A stretch of DNA of 64,000 nucleotides from Flavobacteriaceae bacterium CRH (lineage in GTDB: Bacteria; Bacteroidota; Bacteroidia; Flavobacteriales; Flavobacteriaceae), in assembly GCA_001507425.1 (NCBI GenBank), contig LMAJ01000010.1, positions 1 to 64,000 of the forward strand, in the 5' to 3' direction. Of this stretch, positions 43,970 to 51,531 are shown one piece after another. Numbering within the stretch: the stretch's first letter is position 1; the number at the start of each line of letters is the position of its first letter. A model generated the notes under the pieces. That model had not been told where the DNA came from and made no database searches. It saw nothing but the letters and a program-made list of their open reading frames with translations. The translations under genes were made by a program, and so were the position numbers.

Positions 43970-46096
43970 TTAATAAACCTGTTTTGCAGACTCTGCCAAA
44001 CGAATAAATTCTGCTTTATAACCTTCACTGTCATTTGATTTTCCTTGTTTTGCCAGTTTTACAATTTCTTTCGGGGATTTGTCAGCAATTAATTTAGAAT
44101 CTCTTAATTTTAATCCAAACCAGGCAACGGCAGTGCTAAATTTAAAATCATCACTTGCTTTTTCTAAAGAAACCGATTTGTTTTCTATCACATTTACCAT
44201 TTCAATACTTTTATCACCGTCCGGTTTTTTGTAACGGAATTTTATCGTGGCCAGTTCATTAGAATAATTATTCGAATTCGTTTCTGTTTTGGTATATTTT
44301 AAAGCATCAGGTTGTTCTTTTAAATAATCGCTGCTAACTCCCGCGGGAATAATTTCATACAAAGCCGTAACGGTATGATTGCTTCCTAATTCGCCGGCAT
44401 CAATGGCATCATTTTTAAAATCTTCCGCACGTAATTTTCTGTTTTCATAGCCAATTAAGCGATAAGCCTGAACTTGTTTTGGATTAAATTCTATCTGAAT
44501 TTTTACGTCTTTCGCAATAGCAAACATTGAACCTTTAAATTCTTTGCCTAAAAAGCGATTTGCTTCCTGAATGTTATCGATATAAGCATAATTTCCGTTT
44601 CCTTTATCGGCAAGAGTTTCCATTTTGCTGTCTTTATAATTGCCCATTCCGTAACCCAGACAAGTTAAGAAAACACCCGTTTTTCTTTTTTGTTCAATTA
44701 GTTTTTCCATATCTGAGTTAGAAGAGCCTCCAACGTTGAAATCGCCGTCAGTTGCCAGAATTACTCTGTTGTTTCCGCCTTTAATAAAATTCTCAGAAGC
44801 AATTTTATAAGCCAATTCGATTCCCGCGCCGCCAGCTGTACTTCCTCCGGCTTTTAAATCGTCTAATGCATCAATTATGGTTTCTTTCTCATCGCCTGAT
44901 GTTGGCGGTAAAACCAATCCCGCAGCTCCGGCATAAACCACGATAGCGACATTATCTTTAGCTCTTAATTCGTTTACCAAAATTTTCATTGATTCCTGCA
45001 ATAATGGTAATTTATTATCATCGGCCATTGAACCCGAAACATCAATTAGAAAAACAAGATTTGATGCCGGTAAATCATCTGTCGGGATGTTTTTTCCCTG
45101 AAGGCCAATTCTTAAAATTTGGTTTTTAGAATTCCATGGCGAATAACTTAATTCTGTATTGATAGAAAACGGATGCTCGCCTTTTGGTTGAGGATAATTA
45201 TATTTAAAAAAGTTTACCATTTCTTCGACACGAACGGCATCTTTTGGAACTTCTTGTCCGTTGTTAATAAAACGTCTGATGTTTGTATATGATGCATTAT
45301 CAACATCAATAGAAAAAGTAGAAAGCGGAGCCGTTTTTGGGCTTTCAAAAGCATTTTCTACAAAAGCATAATAATCTTCCTGAGTTGGTTCAGCAGGGCG
45401 AATAGGAGTAATTTTATTTAGTTTTGAATCTAATTCTGTTTCAGAGAGATTTTTATAAAGTCCGTTTTTAGTCGCAATAACCACAGCGCCATTGGCAGCT
45501 CTGGTTCCATAAATAGCAGAAGCCGTAGGATCTTTTAAAACTTTAACTTCATCAATATCATTCGGATTTATTTTTGCCATTTGATCAGCTTTAACAGGAA
45601 CTCCGTCAACAATATAAATAGGTTCGTTTTTAGACGAAATAGATTGAGATCCTCGAATTGGTGTTATGATTGGACTTGGCGTATATTGTATATTTGATGA
45701 ACGGGAAATAACTTGTCCCTGAACCATTGTTACTGATGCAGCAGTTGACATTTTTCTTTTCGAAACCCCATAAGCTGTAACGACAACTTCTTTTAATTCA
45801 CTGCTACTTTCTTGTAATATAACATTAATAATATTCGAATCTTTTACAACAACCTTTTGATTGTTCATTCCAATATAGCTAAAAACAAGAATATCTCCTT
45901 TTTGAGCTTTAATACTGTACTGTCCATCATAATTTGTAGTTGCTGTTTTTTTTGATTTTTGAATGTAAACAGTGACTCCTGGAAGACGAAGAGAATTTGC
46001 ATCTGTAACTGTTCCTGTAATTGTTTTTTCTTGTGCCGTTGTTACGAAACATATAAGCATAGTAATGGCTAATGAAATAAGTTTTAGACTTTTCAT
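43970..46096 (-). CDS. CarboxypepD_reg / TonB-plug-like / vWA (YfbK-type) protein
   Basis: A 708-residue exported protein. Signal peptide 1-21. A carboxypeptidase-regulatory-like beta-sandwich (about 25-98) is followed by ELKEVVVTAYG (about 100-110), the SusC-style junction. A plug-like domain (about 112-212) contains EPIYIVDGVPVKADQM and IDEVKVLKDPTASAIYGTRA. A YfbK N-terminal region (about 236-330) precedes a vWA domain with MIDAS D352-x-S354-x-S356 (DVSGSM) and ATDGDF, then a YfbK C-terminal domain (about 520-705). There is no outer-membrane barrel. The plug here has probably become a binding module. It is in a cluster with an ECF sigma factor and a plug-tailed anti-sigma-like protein. Confidence 0.88.
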   Translation of the reverse strand: MKSLKLISLAITMLICFVTTAQEKTITGTVTDANSLRLPGVTVYIQKSKKTATTNYDGQYSIKAQKGDILVFSYIGMNNQKVVVKDSNIINVILQESSSELKEVVVTAYGVSKRKMSTAASVTMVQGQVISRSSNIQYTPSPIITPIRGSQSISSKNEPIYIVDGVPVKADQMAKINPNDIDEVKVLKDPTASAIYGTRAANGAVVIATKNGLYKNLSETELDSKLNKITPIRPAEPTQEDYYAFVENAFESPKTAPLSTFSIDVDNASYTNIRRFINNGQEVPKDAVRVEEMVNFFKYNYPQPKGEHPFSINTELSYSPWNSKNQILRIGLQGKNIPTDDLPASNLVFLIDVSGSMADDNKLPLLQESMKILVNELRAKDNVAIVVYAGAAGLVLPPTSGDEKETIIDALDDLKAGGSTAGGAGIELAYKIASENFIKGGNNRVILATDGDFNVGGSSNSDMEKLIEQKRKTGVFLTCLGYGMGNYKDSKMETLADKGNGNYAYIDNIQEANRFLGKEFKGSMFAIAKDVKIQIEFNPKQVQAYRLIGYENRKLRAEDFKNDAIDAGELGSNHTVTALYEIIPAGVSSDYLKEQPDALKYTKTETNSNNYSNELATIKFRYKKPDGDKSIEMVNVIENKSVSLEKASDDFKFSTAVAWFGLKLRDSKLIADKSPKEIVKLAKQGKSNDSEGYKAEFIRLAESAKQVY

Positions 46097-46128
46097 GATA
46101 GTAAATTTTAAGTTAATGTTCGGAATTT

Positions 46129-46161
46129 ATCTTTGTCAAAGGTTTAAGCTTTGACAAAGAT
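46129..46161. repeat. palindrome ATCTTTGTCAAAG copy 2
   Basis: A perfect 13-bp stem (46129-46141 with 46149-46161) nearly identical to 41058-41090. It lies between the anti-sigma-like and vWA genes, in the middle of the cluster's transcript, where it could set their relative mRNA levels. Confidence 0.9.
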
Positions 46162-46175
46162 TTTTTGAAGTAAGA

Positions 46176-47144
46176 TTATTTTTTGTTGACCGGTTTTCCT
46201 GTTTTGGTGGTAATTATAACAACTCCTTTTTTTCCTTTCTCGCCATATTTTGATGTGGCTTCCAGATCCTGAAGTATCGTTATGGTTTTTATTTCCTGTT
46301 TGTCTAAAGGCGCATAAGGACTTGTTGGGTTTGAACCATATAAATCATCTTCGGAATAGTAAATGCCGTCGATAATATATAAAGGTTCATCCAGAATTAC
46401 CAGTGAGTCTACATTTGAAGGTTCTAAATTTGAAAGTTCTGCAGACATCATTTTGTCTTTTTTTGCCTCATCACTATGCGCCATTGCAGTTCCGTTAAGA
46501 ATAATAAGAGGAGTATTTTTCTTGACCATTGGGGCCGATGCTGATCGTTTGGCTGCAAATGAAACTTTATCAGATTGTTTTTCTTTTGTGTCAGAATAAA
46601 CTTCTGAATCCATTTTTCCTTTTATATTAGCATTCTCGTTTTTTGAATATTCAGCTTCAGCTAGTGCCGGAGCAGCCAAATAATCTTCATTTGCGACTGG
46701 CGAAATGACTGTTCCATTTCCAGTAGCTTCAGAAATAGTAGCTTGTGGCTCATTTATAGCAACTTTTTGTTGATTTTTAACTTGATTATTTAAAATCTCA
46801 ATTGCTTTTTCTTTGGGTATAATATTGGAATCTTCTGCAACAGCATCTTTGTTTTTTTCTATAACAGAATTCTGAATGGCTTCATTTTCATTAACCACAA
46901 CTTTTTGATTTTGAATCGTCGTTACTTTATCTGATTTTAAAAACTGAGATCCTATAGAAATGATTAATGATAAAGAAGCTGCAATTGCAATTTTTTTCCA
47001 TAATGAAATCGCTTTTTTATCTTCTTTTTTGTCGAGTTTATCTTCAACGCGCGACCAGACTTTCTCCATTCCCGGAAAATCTTTCAGCTCCGAATTGTGA
47101 GCCGCCTCTTTAAATTTATCGAATATTTTATCTTGATTGTCCAT
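46176..47144 (-). CDS. membrane anti-sigma-like protein with plug-like C-terminus
   Basis: A 322-residue protein that begins 2 nt after the sigma-factor stop, the usual position of an anti-sigma factor. The cytoplasmic N-terminus (1-48) has an amphipathic HNSELKDFPGMEKVWSRVEDKL. One membrane helix lies at about 49-66 (ISLWKKIAIAASLSLIISIG), followed by a long low-complexity periplasmic linker. The last ~75 residues carry PLYIIDGIYYSEDDLYG and IKTITILQDLEATSKYGEKG, a truncated TonB-receptor plug signature (VDGVP / I..I.VLKD..A..YG). The plug in an anti-sigma protein is unusual. The anti-sigma role is inferred from position and topology. Confidence 0.78.
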   Translation of the reverse strand: MDNQDKIFDKFKEAAHNSELKDFPGMEKVWSRVEDKLDKKEDKKAISLWKKIAIAASLSLIISIGSQFLKSDKVTTIQNQKVVVNENEAIQNSVIEKNKDAVAEDSNIIPKEKAIEILNNQVKNQQKVAINEPQATISEATGNGTVISPVANEDYLAAPALAEAEYSKNENANIKGKMDSEVYSDTKEKQSDKVSFAAKRSASAPMVKKNTPLIILNGTAMAHSDEAKKDKMMSAELSNLEPSNVDSLVILDEPLYIIDGIYYSEDDLYGSNPTSPYAPLDKQEIKTITILQDLEATSKYGEKGKKGVVIITTKTGKPVNKK

Positions 47145-47146
47145 GA

Positions 47147-47683
47147 CTATTTTGCTTTTTGATAATACAATTTATTTACTAATTCCTTCAGCTTGGTTTT
47201 CGAGGCATTCAATTGTGATTTTGAAGTTCCTTCAGAAATATTCAGCATCGCTGCGATTTCCTTATGTCCGTAACCTTCAATAACAAAAAGATTAAAAACA
47301 GTTTTGCAGCCGTCTGGAATATGGTTTAGTAAATTGAGTAAATCCTCTTCTTCAAGAGCGTTAATTTCATCCGTAAAAGGTTGCGATAGCAATTTGACAT
47401 CATCAAGGTACATATTAAAATTAGTATGTTTCTTAATCGTTGCCAAACAATGGTTCACGGTTATTTTTCTTGCCCAGGCTTCAAAAGCTTTATCTTCCTT
47501 AAGTTGATCCAGTTTTGTAAATATGGTATAGAAAGCGTCAGCCAGAGCTTCTTCAATTTCTTCTTCCTTTTTGAGGTATCGTTTGCAAAGGCGATACAAT
47601 TTTGGAGCCATGTGCTCATAAACCTGACGCTGCGCATCGCGGTTCATTTTTTTGCAGTTAGAAATTTGAGTTTCGTTTATCAC
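47147..47683 (-). CDS. ECF RNA polymerase sigma factor
   Basis: A 178-residue sigma-70-type ECF factor. Region 2 covers about 18-85 (YRLCKRYLKKEEEIEEALADAF, then FEAWARKITVNHCLATIKK) and region 4 about 110-165 (LLNLLNHIPDGCKTVFNLFVIEGYGHKEIAAMLNISEGTSKSQL, broken here into its two helices). It lacks extra domains. Its partner gene follows 2 nt later. Its own promoter and targets are not identifiable by eye. No TonB-dependent receptor gene follows, unlike the usual Bacteroidota sigma/anti-sigma/SusC order. Confidence 0.94.
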   Translation of the reverse strand: MINETQISNCKKMNRDAQRQVYEHMAPKLYRLCKRYLKKEEEIEEALADAFYTIFTKLDQLKEDKAFEAWARKITVNHCLATIKKHTNFNMYLDDVKLLSQPFTDEINALEEEDLLNLLNHIPDGCKTVFNLFVIEGYGHKEIAAMLNISEGTSKSQLNASKTKLKELVNKLYYQKAK

Positions 47684-47859
47684 AATTGTTGTCTTTATAC
47701 TAAAGAGAGGGAAAAAGATAAAAAGGTTGGGACAGAAATTAAATAAAAGTAAAAATAATTCAAATTGTTTTGTAACGTATTGATTTTGTTGACTTTATTT
47801 TTTTAAATAAAGATCTGATAGGTCTAACGGAAAAAAGGTTAATTTTTGTGTCTCTCTGT

Positions 47860-47915
47860 GAAATCTTTGCGAATCTCTGTGGTAAAACTATAACACAAAG
47901 ATTCGCAAAGGTTTC
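47860..47915. repeat. CTTTGCGAATCTCTGTG palindrome
   Basis: Arms 47860-47881 and 47894-47915 pair over 22 nt with two mismatches and a 12-nt loop, flanked by a further TTTCGTGAAATTTCAC word. It shares CTTTGCG words with 22296 and 29241. It lies 30 nt from the stop of the following minus-strand gene. Confidence 0.9.
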
Positions 47916-47944
47916 GTGAAATTTCACAAAGTAGAATCTAAAAT

Positions 47945-48781
47945 TTATTTAAGCGGCAAACTCAATTTAAAAATCTTCGTCTCCAAAAGTTCCGTATCAT
48001 TATCTTCACAAAGTAAGAACTCAATTTTATCATTTGATTTTTTATAGAAAGTCAAACCTTCAAATTTGTTGGTTGAAGTTATTTTTTGAGTAAAATCTAT
48101 TTTCATGGTTTTAAGATCGATTCGGCCAATGAAACTTCCCAGAATTTCGCCGTCATCATAAGTAGATTTGGTATCTTCTGCCGTTGAAAGGAAATAAATT
48201 TTGTCGTCGACCAAAATAGCATCAGTAAAACTGGAGCGAACTCCTTTTATTTTTGGAAGTTTATAATTGGTGGCAACCAATGCAAATTCTTCTCCCAAGC
48301 TTTTAGCATGGATCGTAAAAATCGTGTTTTTGTTTGAAATTCCGTTTCCTCGATTGAACAAATACCAATTTTCTCCATCGAAAATAGCGCCTTCCAAATT
48401 AAAATCTTCCGGTTTTATAGATCCGAAACTTTGCATAACGGCATACAAATCAACAAGATTGTTTTTTTGTAAAATGGTTTTGGTTTTCAGATCGAACTCA
48501 ATCATTTTATTTCGGTTTTCGGTAGAACCGGAGCCAAAAACATACAAGGTATCGTTATGATGCGTAATCGATTCAAAATCGGGTTTTATGTTTTTTGGAA
48601 TGTTTTGCGACGGATTTTCGATTAAAGCGTGATGGCTTAATTGCTGATTTTGCATATTGTATTCGTATAAAAACCCGCTGTTGTCGCCAATTATATATAA
48701 TGAATCGTTGTTGAAAAATAATCCTGATGCAGAACCGATTCCGATGATTTGAAATAATATTTCTAATGTGAATTTTTCCAT
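47945..48781 (-). CDS. uncharacterised beta-propeller-like protein
   Basis: A 278-residue protein without a signal peptide. It has recurring short beta motifs: SLYIIGDNSGFLYEYN, TLYVFGSGSTENRNKMIEFDLKT, KIYFLSTAEDTKSTYDDG and FEGLTFYKKSNDKIEFLLCED. DFESIT and FEGLTF echo each other. The pattern suggests four or five propeller blades, perhaps the DUF6929 family, but I am not certain of that name. It is probably monocistronic. Confidence 0.7.
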   Translation of the reverse strand: MEKFTLEILFQIIGIGSASGLFFNNDSLYIIGDNSGFLYEYNMQNQQLSHHALIENPSQNIPKNIKPDFESITHHNDTLYVFGSGSTENRNKMIEFDLKTKTILQKNNLVDLYAVMQSFGSIKPEDFNLEGAIFDGENWYLFNRGNGISNKNTIFTIHAKSLGEEFALVATNYKLPKIKGVRSSFTDAILVDDKIYFLSTAEDTKSTYDDGEILGSFIGRIDLKTMKIDFTQKITSTNKFEGLTFYKKSNDKIEFLLCEDNDTELLETKIFKLSLPLK

Positions 48782-48838
48782 GAATGTTGTTTTGAAAACT
48801 TAATGCATATAACTATAAAATATTGCAATGAATAGCAG

Positions 48839-48856
48839 TTCCGATAGCTATCGGAA
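48839..48856. repeat. perfect 18-bp palindrome TTCCGATAGCTATCGGAA
   Basis: An 18-bp perfect palindrome lies between the divergent beta-propeller-like and PPK2 genes. It has no loop, so it looks more like a protein-binding site or cruciform seed than a terminator. The CCGATAG half also occurs in the Flavo-1-like element (CCCCGATAG). Confidence 0.85.
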
Positions 48857-48899
48857 TTCGTAAAATTAGTATATTTATAATTATAAAAATAAAAGATAT

Positions 48900-49781
48900 A
48901 TGAAATCGATAGATCCAAATGATTTTAAAGTCACAGATAAAATAAAATTATCAAAGATTCCAACTTTGTTAAAAGTAAAAGCGGATGACGATGAAAAAGC
49001 AGAAAAACTAGATAAGGTTCAGGCAAAATTGAGCGATTTGCAGGATGTGATGTATGCACACAATAAATATTCGGTTTTAATTTGTCTTCAGGGAATGGAT
49101 ACTTCCGGAAAAGATAGTTTGATTAGAGAAGTTTTTAAAGAATTTAATCCGCGTGGAGTAGTGGTACACAGTTTTAAAACGCCAAATTCTACAGAGCTGG
49201 AACACGATTATTTATGGAGACATTATATCGCTTTGCCTGAAAAAGGAAAGTTTGGTATTTTTAACCGAACGCATTATGAGAATGTTCTGGTTACACGTGT
49301 GCATCCTGAATATATTTTGAGTGAAAATTTACCGGGAATAAATTCTGTTGATGATATAACACCAAAGTTTTGGAAAAAAAGAATTGAACAAATAAATAAT
49401 TTTGAAAGTCATATCGCTGAAAACGGAACGATTGTAATGAAGTTTTATCTTCATTTAAGTAAAGAAGAACAACGCCAACGTTTATTGCGCAGACTTGAAG
49501 AGGGAAAGCACAATTGGAAATTTTCTCCCGGAGATTTGGCAGAACGCGAACATTGGGATGAATATCAGGAATATTATGAAGAAGCAATAAATAAAACTTC
49601 GACAGAACATGCGCCTTGGTATATAGTTCCTGCAGATGATAAAGAAATGGCACGCTATATTGTTGCCAAAATTATTTGGGAAGAAATGCAAAAACATACC
49701 GATATAAAAGAACCTGAATTGGACGATAAAATAAAAGCCAATTTTGAGGATTATAAAAAACAATTAAAAAAAGAGTCTTAA
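48900..49781 (+). CDS. ppk2: polyphosphate kinase 2 family protein
   Basis: A 293-residue PPK2 that uses polyphosphate to phosphorylate nucleotides. Walker A GMDTSGKD (65-72) follows VLICLQ. FNRTHYENVLVTRVHPE, HLSKEEQRQRLLRRLEEG (the lid) and WYIVPADDKEMARYIV follow. The N-terminal KIKLSKIPTLL and the overall length resemble class III PPK2, which can phosphorylate both AMP and ADP; that class is inferred. The stop overlaps a strong terminator hairpin. It is next to a PhoX-like gene, consistent with phosphate metabolism, though not proven linked. Confidence 0.92.
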   Translation: MKSIDPNDFKVTDKIKLSKIPTLLKVKADDDEKAEKLDKVQAKLSDLQDVMYAHNKYSVLICLQGMDTSGKDSLIREVFKEFNPRGVVVHSFKTPNSTELEHDYLWRHYIALPEKGKFGIFNRTHYENVLVTRVHPEYILSENLPGINSVDDITPKFWKKRIEQINNFESHIAENGTIVMKFYLHLSKEEQRQRLLRRLEEGKHNWKFSPGDLAEREHWDEYQEYYEEAINKTSTEHAPWYIVPADDKEMARYIVAKIIWEEMQKHTDIKEPELDDKIKANFEDYKKQLKKES

Positions 49782-49799
49782 AATAAGGCTCTTTTTTTT
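49766..49799 (+). terminator. terminator overlapping the ppk2 stop
   Basis: AAAGAGTCTT pairs with AAGGCTCTTT with a T8 tail. The left arm includes the last codons and TAA of ppk2. Confidence 0.85.
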
Positions 49800-49975
49800 G
49801 TTTGAATGTTACTTTAAGTTTATGAGTATTTTGTATTACTAATTTAATGTTAAATTTATGTATATCGTTGATTGAGTTTTGTTTAAACTCTTCATTTTTT
49901 GATAATATCAAAATCATTTTTAGTTAAAGGGTAAGGATTTACTTTGTAAAAAAATATAATCAAACCACTAGCTAA

Positions 49976-51436
49976 ATGAAACGAATTATTTTACCCCTAA
50001 TTATTTTAGGCTCGCTGATCTCGTGTAACAACGATTCTAAAGATCAGGACGAAACTACACCACCAACTACAAGTGTTGTATTGAAGGATCAATCTGTAAC
50101 GCCAAGTTTATTAAAAGCGCAGGCAGGTTTTGAAAGTTTAAAGATTTATTCTCTTTTTAGTTCAGATGACGTTTTTGCAGATAGTCCTTCTTATGTTTTT
50201 GGAGGTTCTGCAGACGGTTCAGGTCTATTAAAAAACACGGACGGAACTTTTACATTTTTAGTAAACAATGAAGACAACTTTGCTGTTTCGAGAATTACAT
50301 TAGACAAAACATTTAAGCCTACGAAAGGAGAATATCTATTAAACTCTAGTGGAGGAACATGGAGATTATGTGGTGCTACAATGGCTACAGTTGCAGAACA
50401 TGGTTTTGGCCCGGTTTATTTAACCTGTGGAGAATCTGGAGAAGAATCACGCACGCATGCTCTAGATCCTTACGGAAGTGCAGGTACAGCTTCAGTATCT
50501 AAAGAATTGTCTGGTTTTGGTCGTTTAAGTGCCGAAAATGCTTTACCATTAAGAACTTCTGCTTACAAAGGTAAAACAGTAGTTGTAATTGGTGATGATG
50601 ATTCTGGAACTTATGGAGGTCAGGTTTTTATGTATGTGTCTAATACCGTTGGTGATTTAACCGGAGGTTCTTTATACATGTTAAAAAGAAGTGATGACAA
50701 TCAAAGAGAAAAAGATATGGCAGTTGGTACATCGTATCCGGTTTCTTTCGTAAAAATCGATAATCATACTACTTTAACGGGTGCTCAAATTAATGCATCT
50801 GTAAATACTTTGAAAGCGATTAAATTTGGACGTGTTGAAGATTTAGATTATCGTAAAGGTGGAAATACTGCTGATCGTGAATTGTATTTTAACGTAACGG
50901 GACAAGATGTAACAGGAACAAATGCTGATGCCTCAAGAACTAAATATGGTAGAGTTTACAGATTAAACCTTGATGCAGCTGATCCGTTAAAAGGAACTTT
51001 AGAAGTTATTCTTGACGGAGATAACCGTACTGGAATTGCTGCTAAATTTCAAAATCCGGACAATATTTGTGTAACTAAAAACTACGTTTACGTTCAGGAA
51101 GATTCAAACGGATACGGAGACGAAACTCACGATGCTTACATCTATCAATATAATATTGCAACAAAAGATTTGAAAGTTGTATTAGAATTAGATCACCACC
51201 GTACTGCAACTGACGCAGCAAAATACAACGTAGGCGGAACTTCTAAATTAGGTAGCTGGGAATATGGAGCATTAATTGATGTTTCTGAGCAAGTAGGTAT
51301 CGAAGATACTTTTATGTTAAGCGTACAGCCACATACCTGGACAGGCGAAAAATACAAAGCTGTTGATGGAGGAACTAATCGTCCTAATGAGCAACAAGCC
51401 AGTCAAATCGTAGTTATTAAAGGTTTGGCGAGATAA
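49976..51436 (+). CDS. PhoX-like (DUF839) lipoprotein
   Basis: A 486-residue lipoprotein: signal peptide with lipobox LISC and C17, followed by NNDSKDQDE. The body resembles PhoX-type beta-propeller phosphatases: GPVYLTCGESGEESRTHALDP (PhoX has CGTWLTCEE at this place), GRLSAENA, FGRVEDLDYRKGG, FQNPDNICVTKNYVYVQED, and a final SVQPHTWTG. Some PhoX metal ligands are not certain, so enzymatic activity is a hypothesis. The next gene encodes a di-haem peroxidase lipoprotein 95 bp downstream. No Pho box is visible upstream. Confidence 0.7.
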   Translation: MKRIILPLIILGSLISCNNDSKDQDETTPPTTSVVLKDQSVTPSLLKAQAGFESLKIYSLFSSDDVFADSPSYVFGGSADGSGLLKNTDGTFTFLVNNEDNFAVSRITLDKTFKPTKGEYLLNSSGGTWRLCGATMATVAEHGFGPVYLTCGESGEESRTHALDPYGSAGTASVSKELSGFGRLSAENALPLRTSAYKGKTVVVIGDDDSGTYGGQVFMYVSNTVGDLTGGSLYMLKRSDDNQREKDMAVGTSYPVSFVKIDNHTTLTGAQINASVNTLKAIKFGRVEDLDYRKGGNTADRELYFNVTGQDVTGTNADASRTKYGRVYRLNLDAADPLKGTLEVILDGDNRTGIAAKFQNPDNICVTKNYVYVQEDSNGYGDETHDAYIYQYNIATKDLKVVLELDHHRTATDAAKYNVGGTSKLGSWEYGALIDVSEQVGIEDTFMLSVQPHTWTGEKYKAVDGGTNRPNEQQASQIVVIKGLAR

Positions 51437-51531
51437 ATTTTTAAGTCATTAAAAAACAGTTTTCCACTATTTCAATTTTGAGGTAGTGGTTTCTGTTTTT
51501 CTGAATATTCCTCTTTTAATCGTTATTAATC

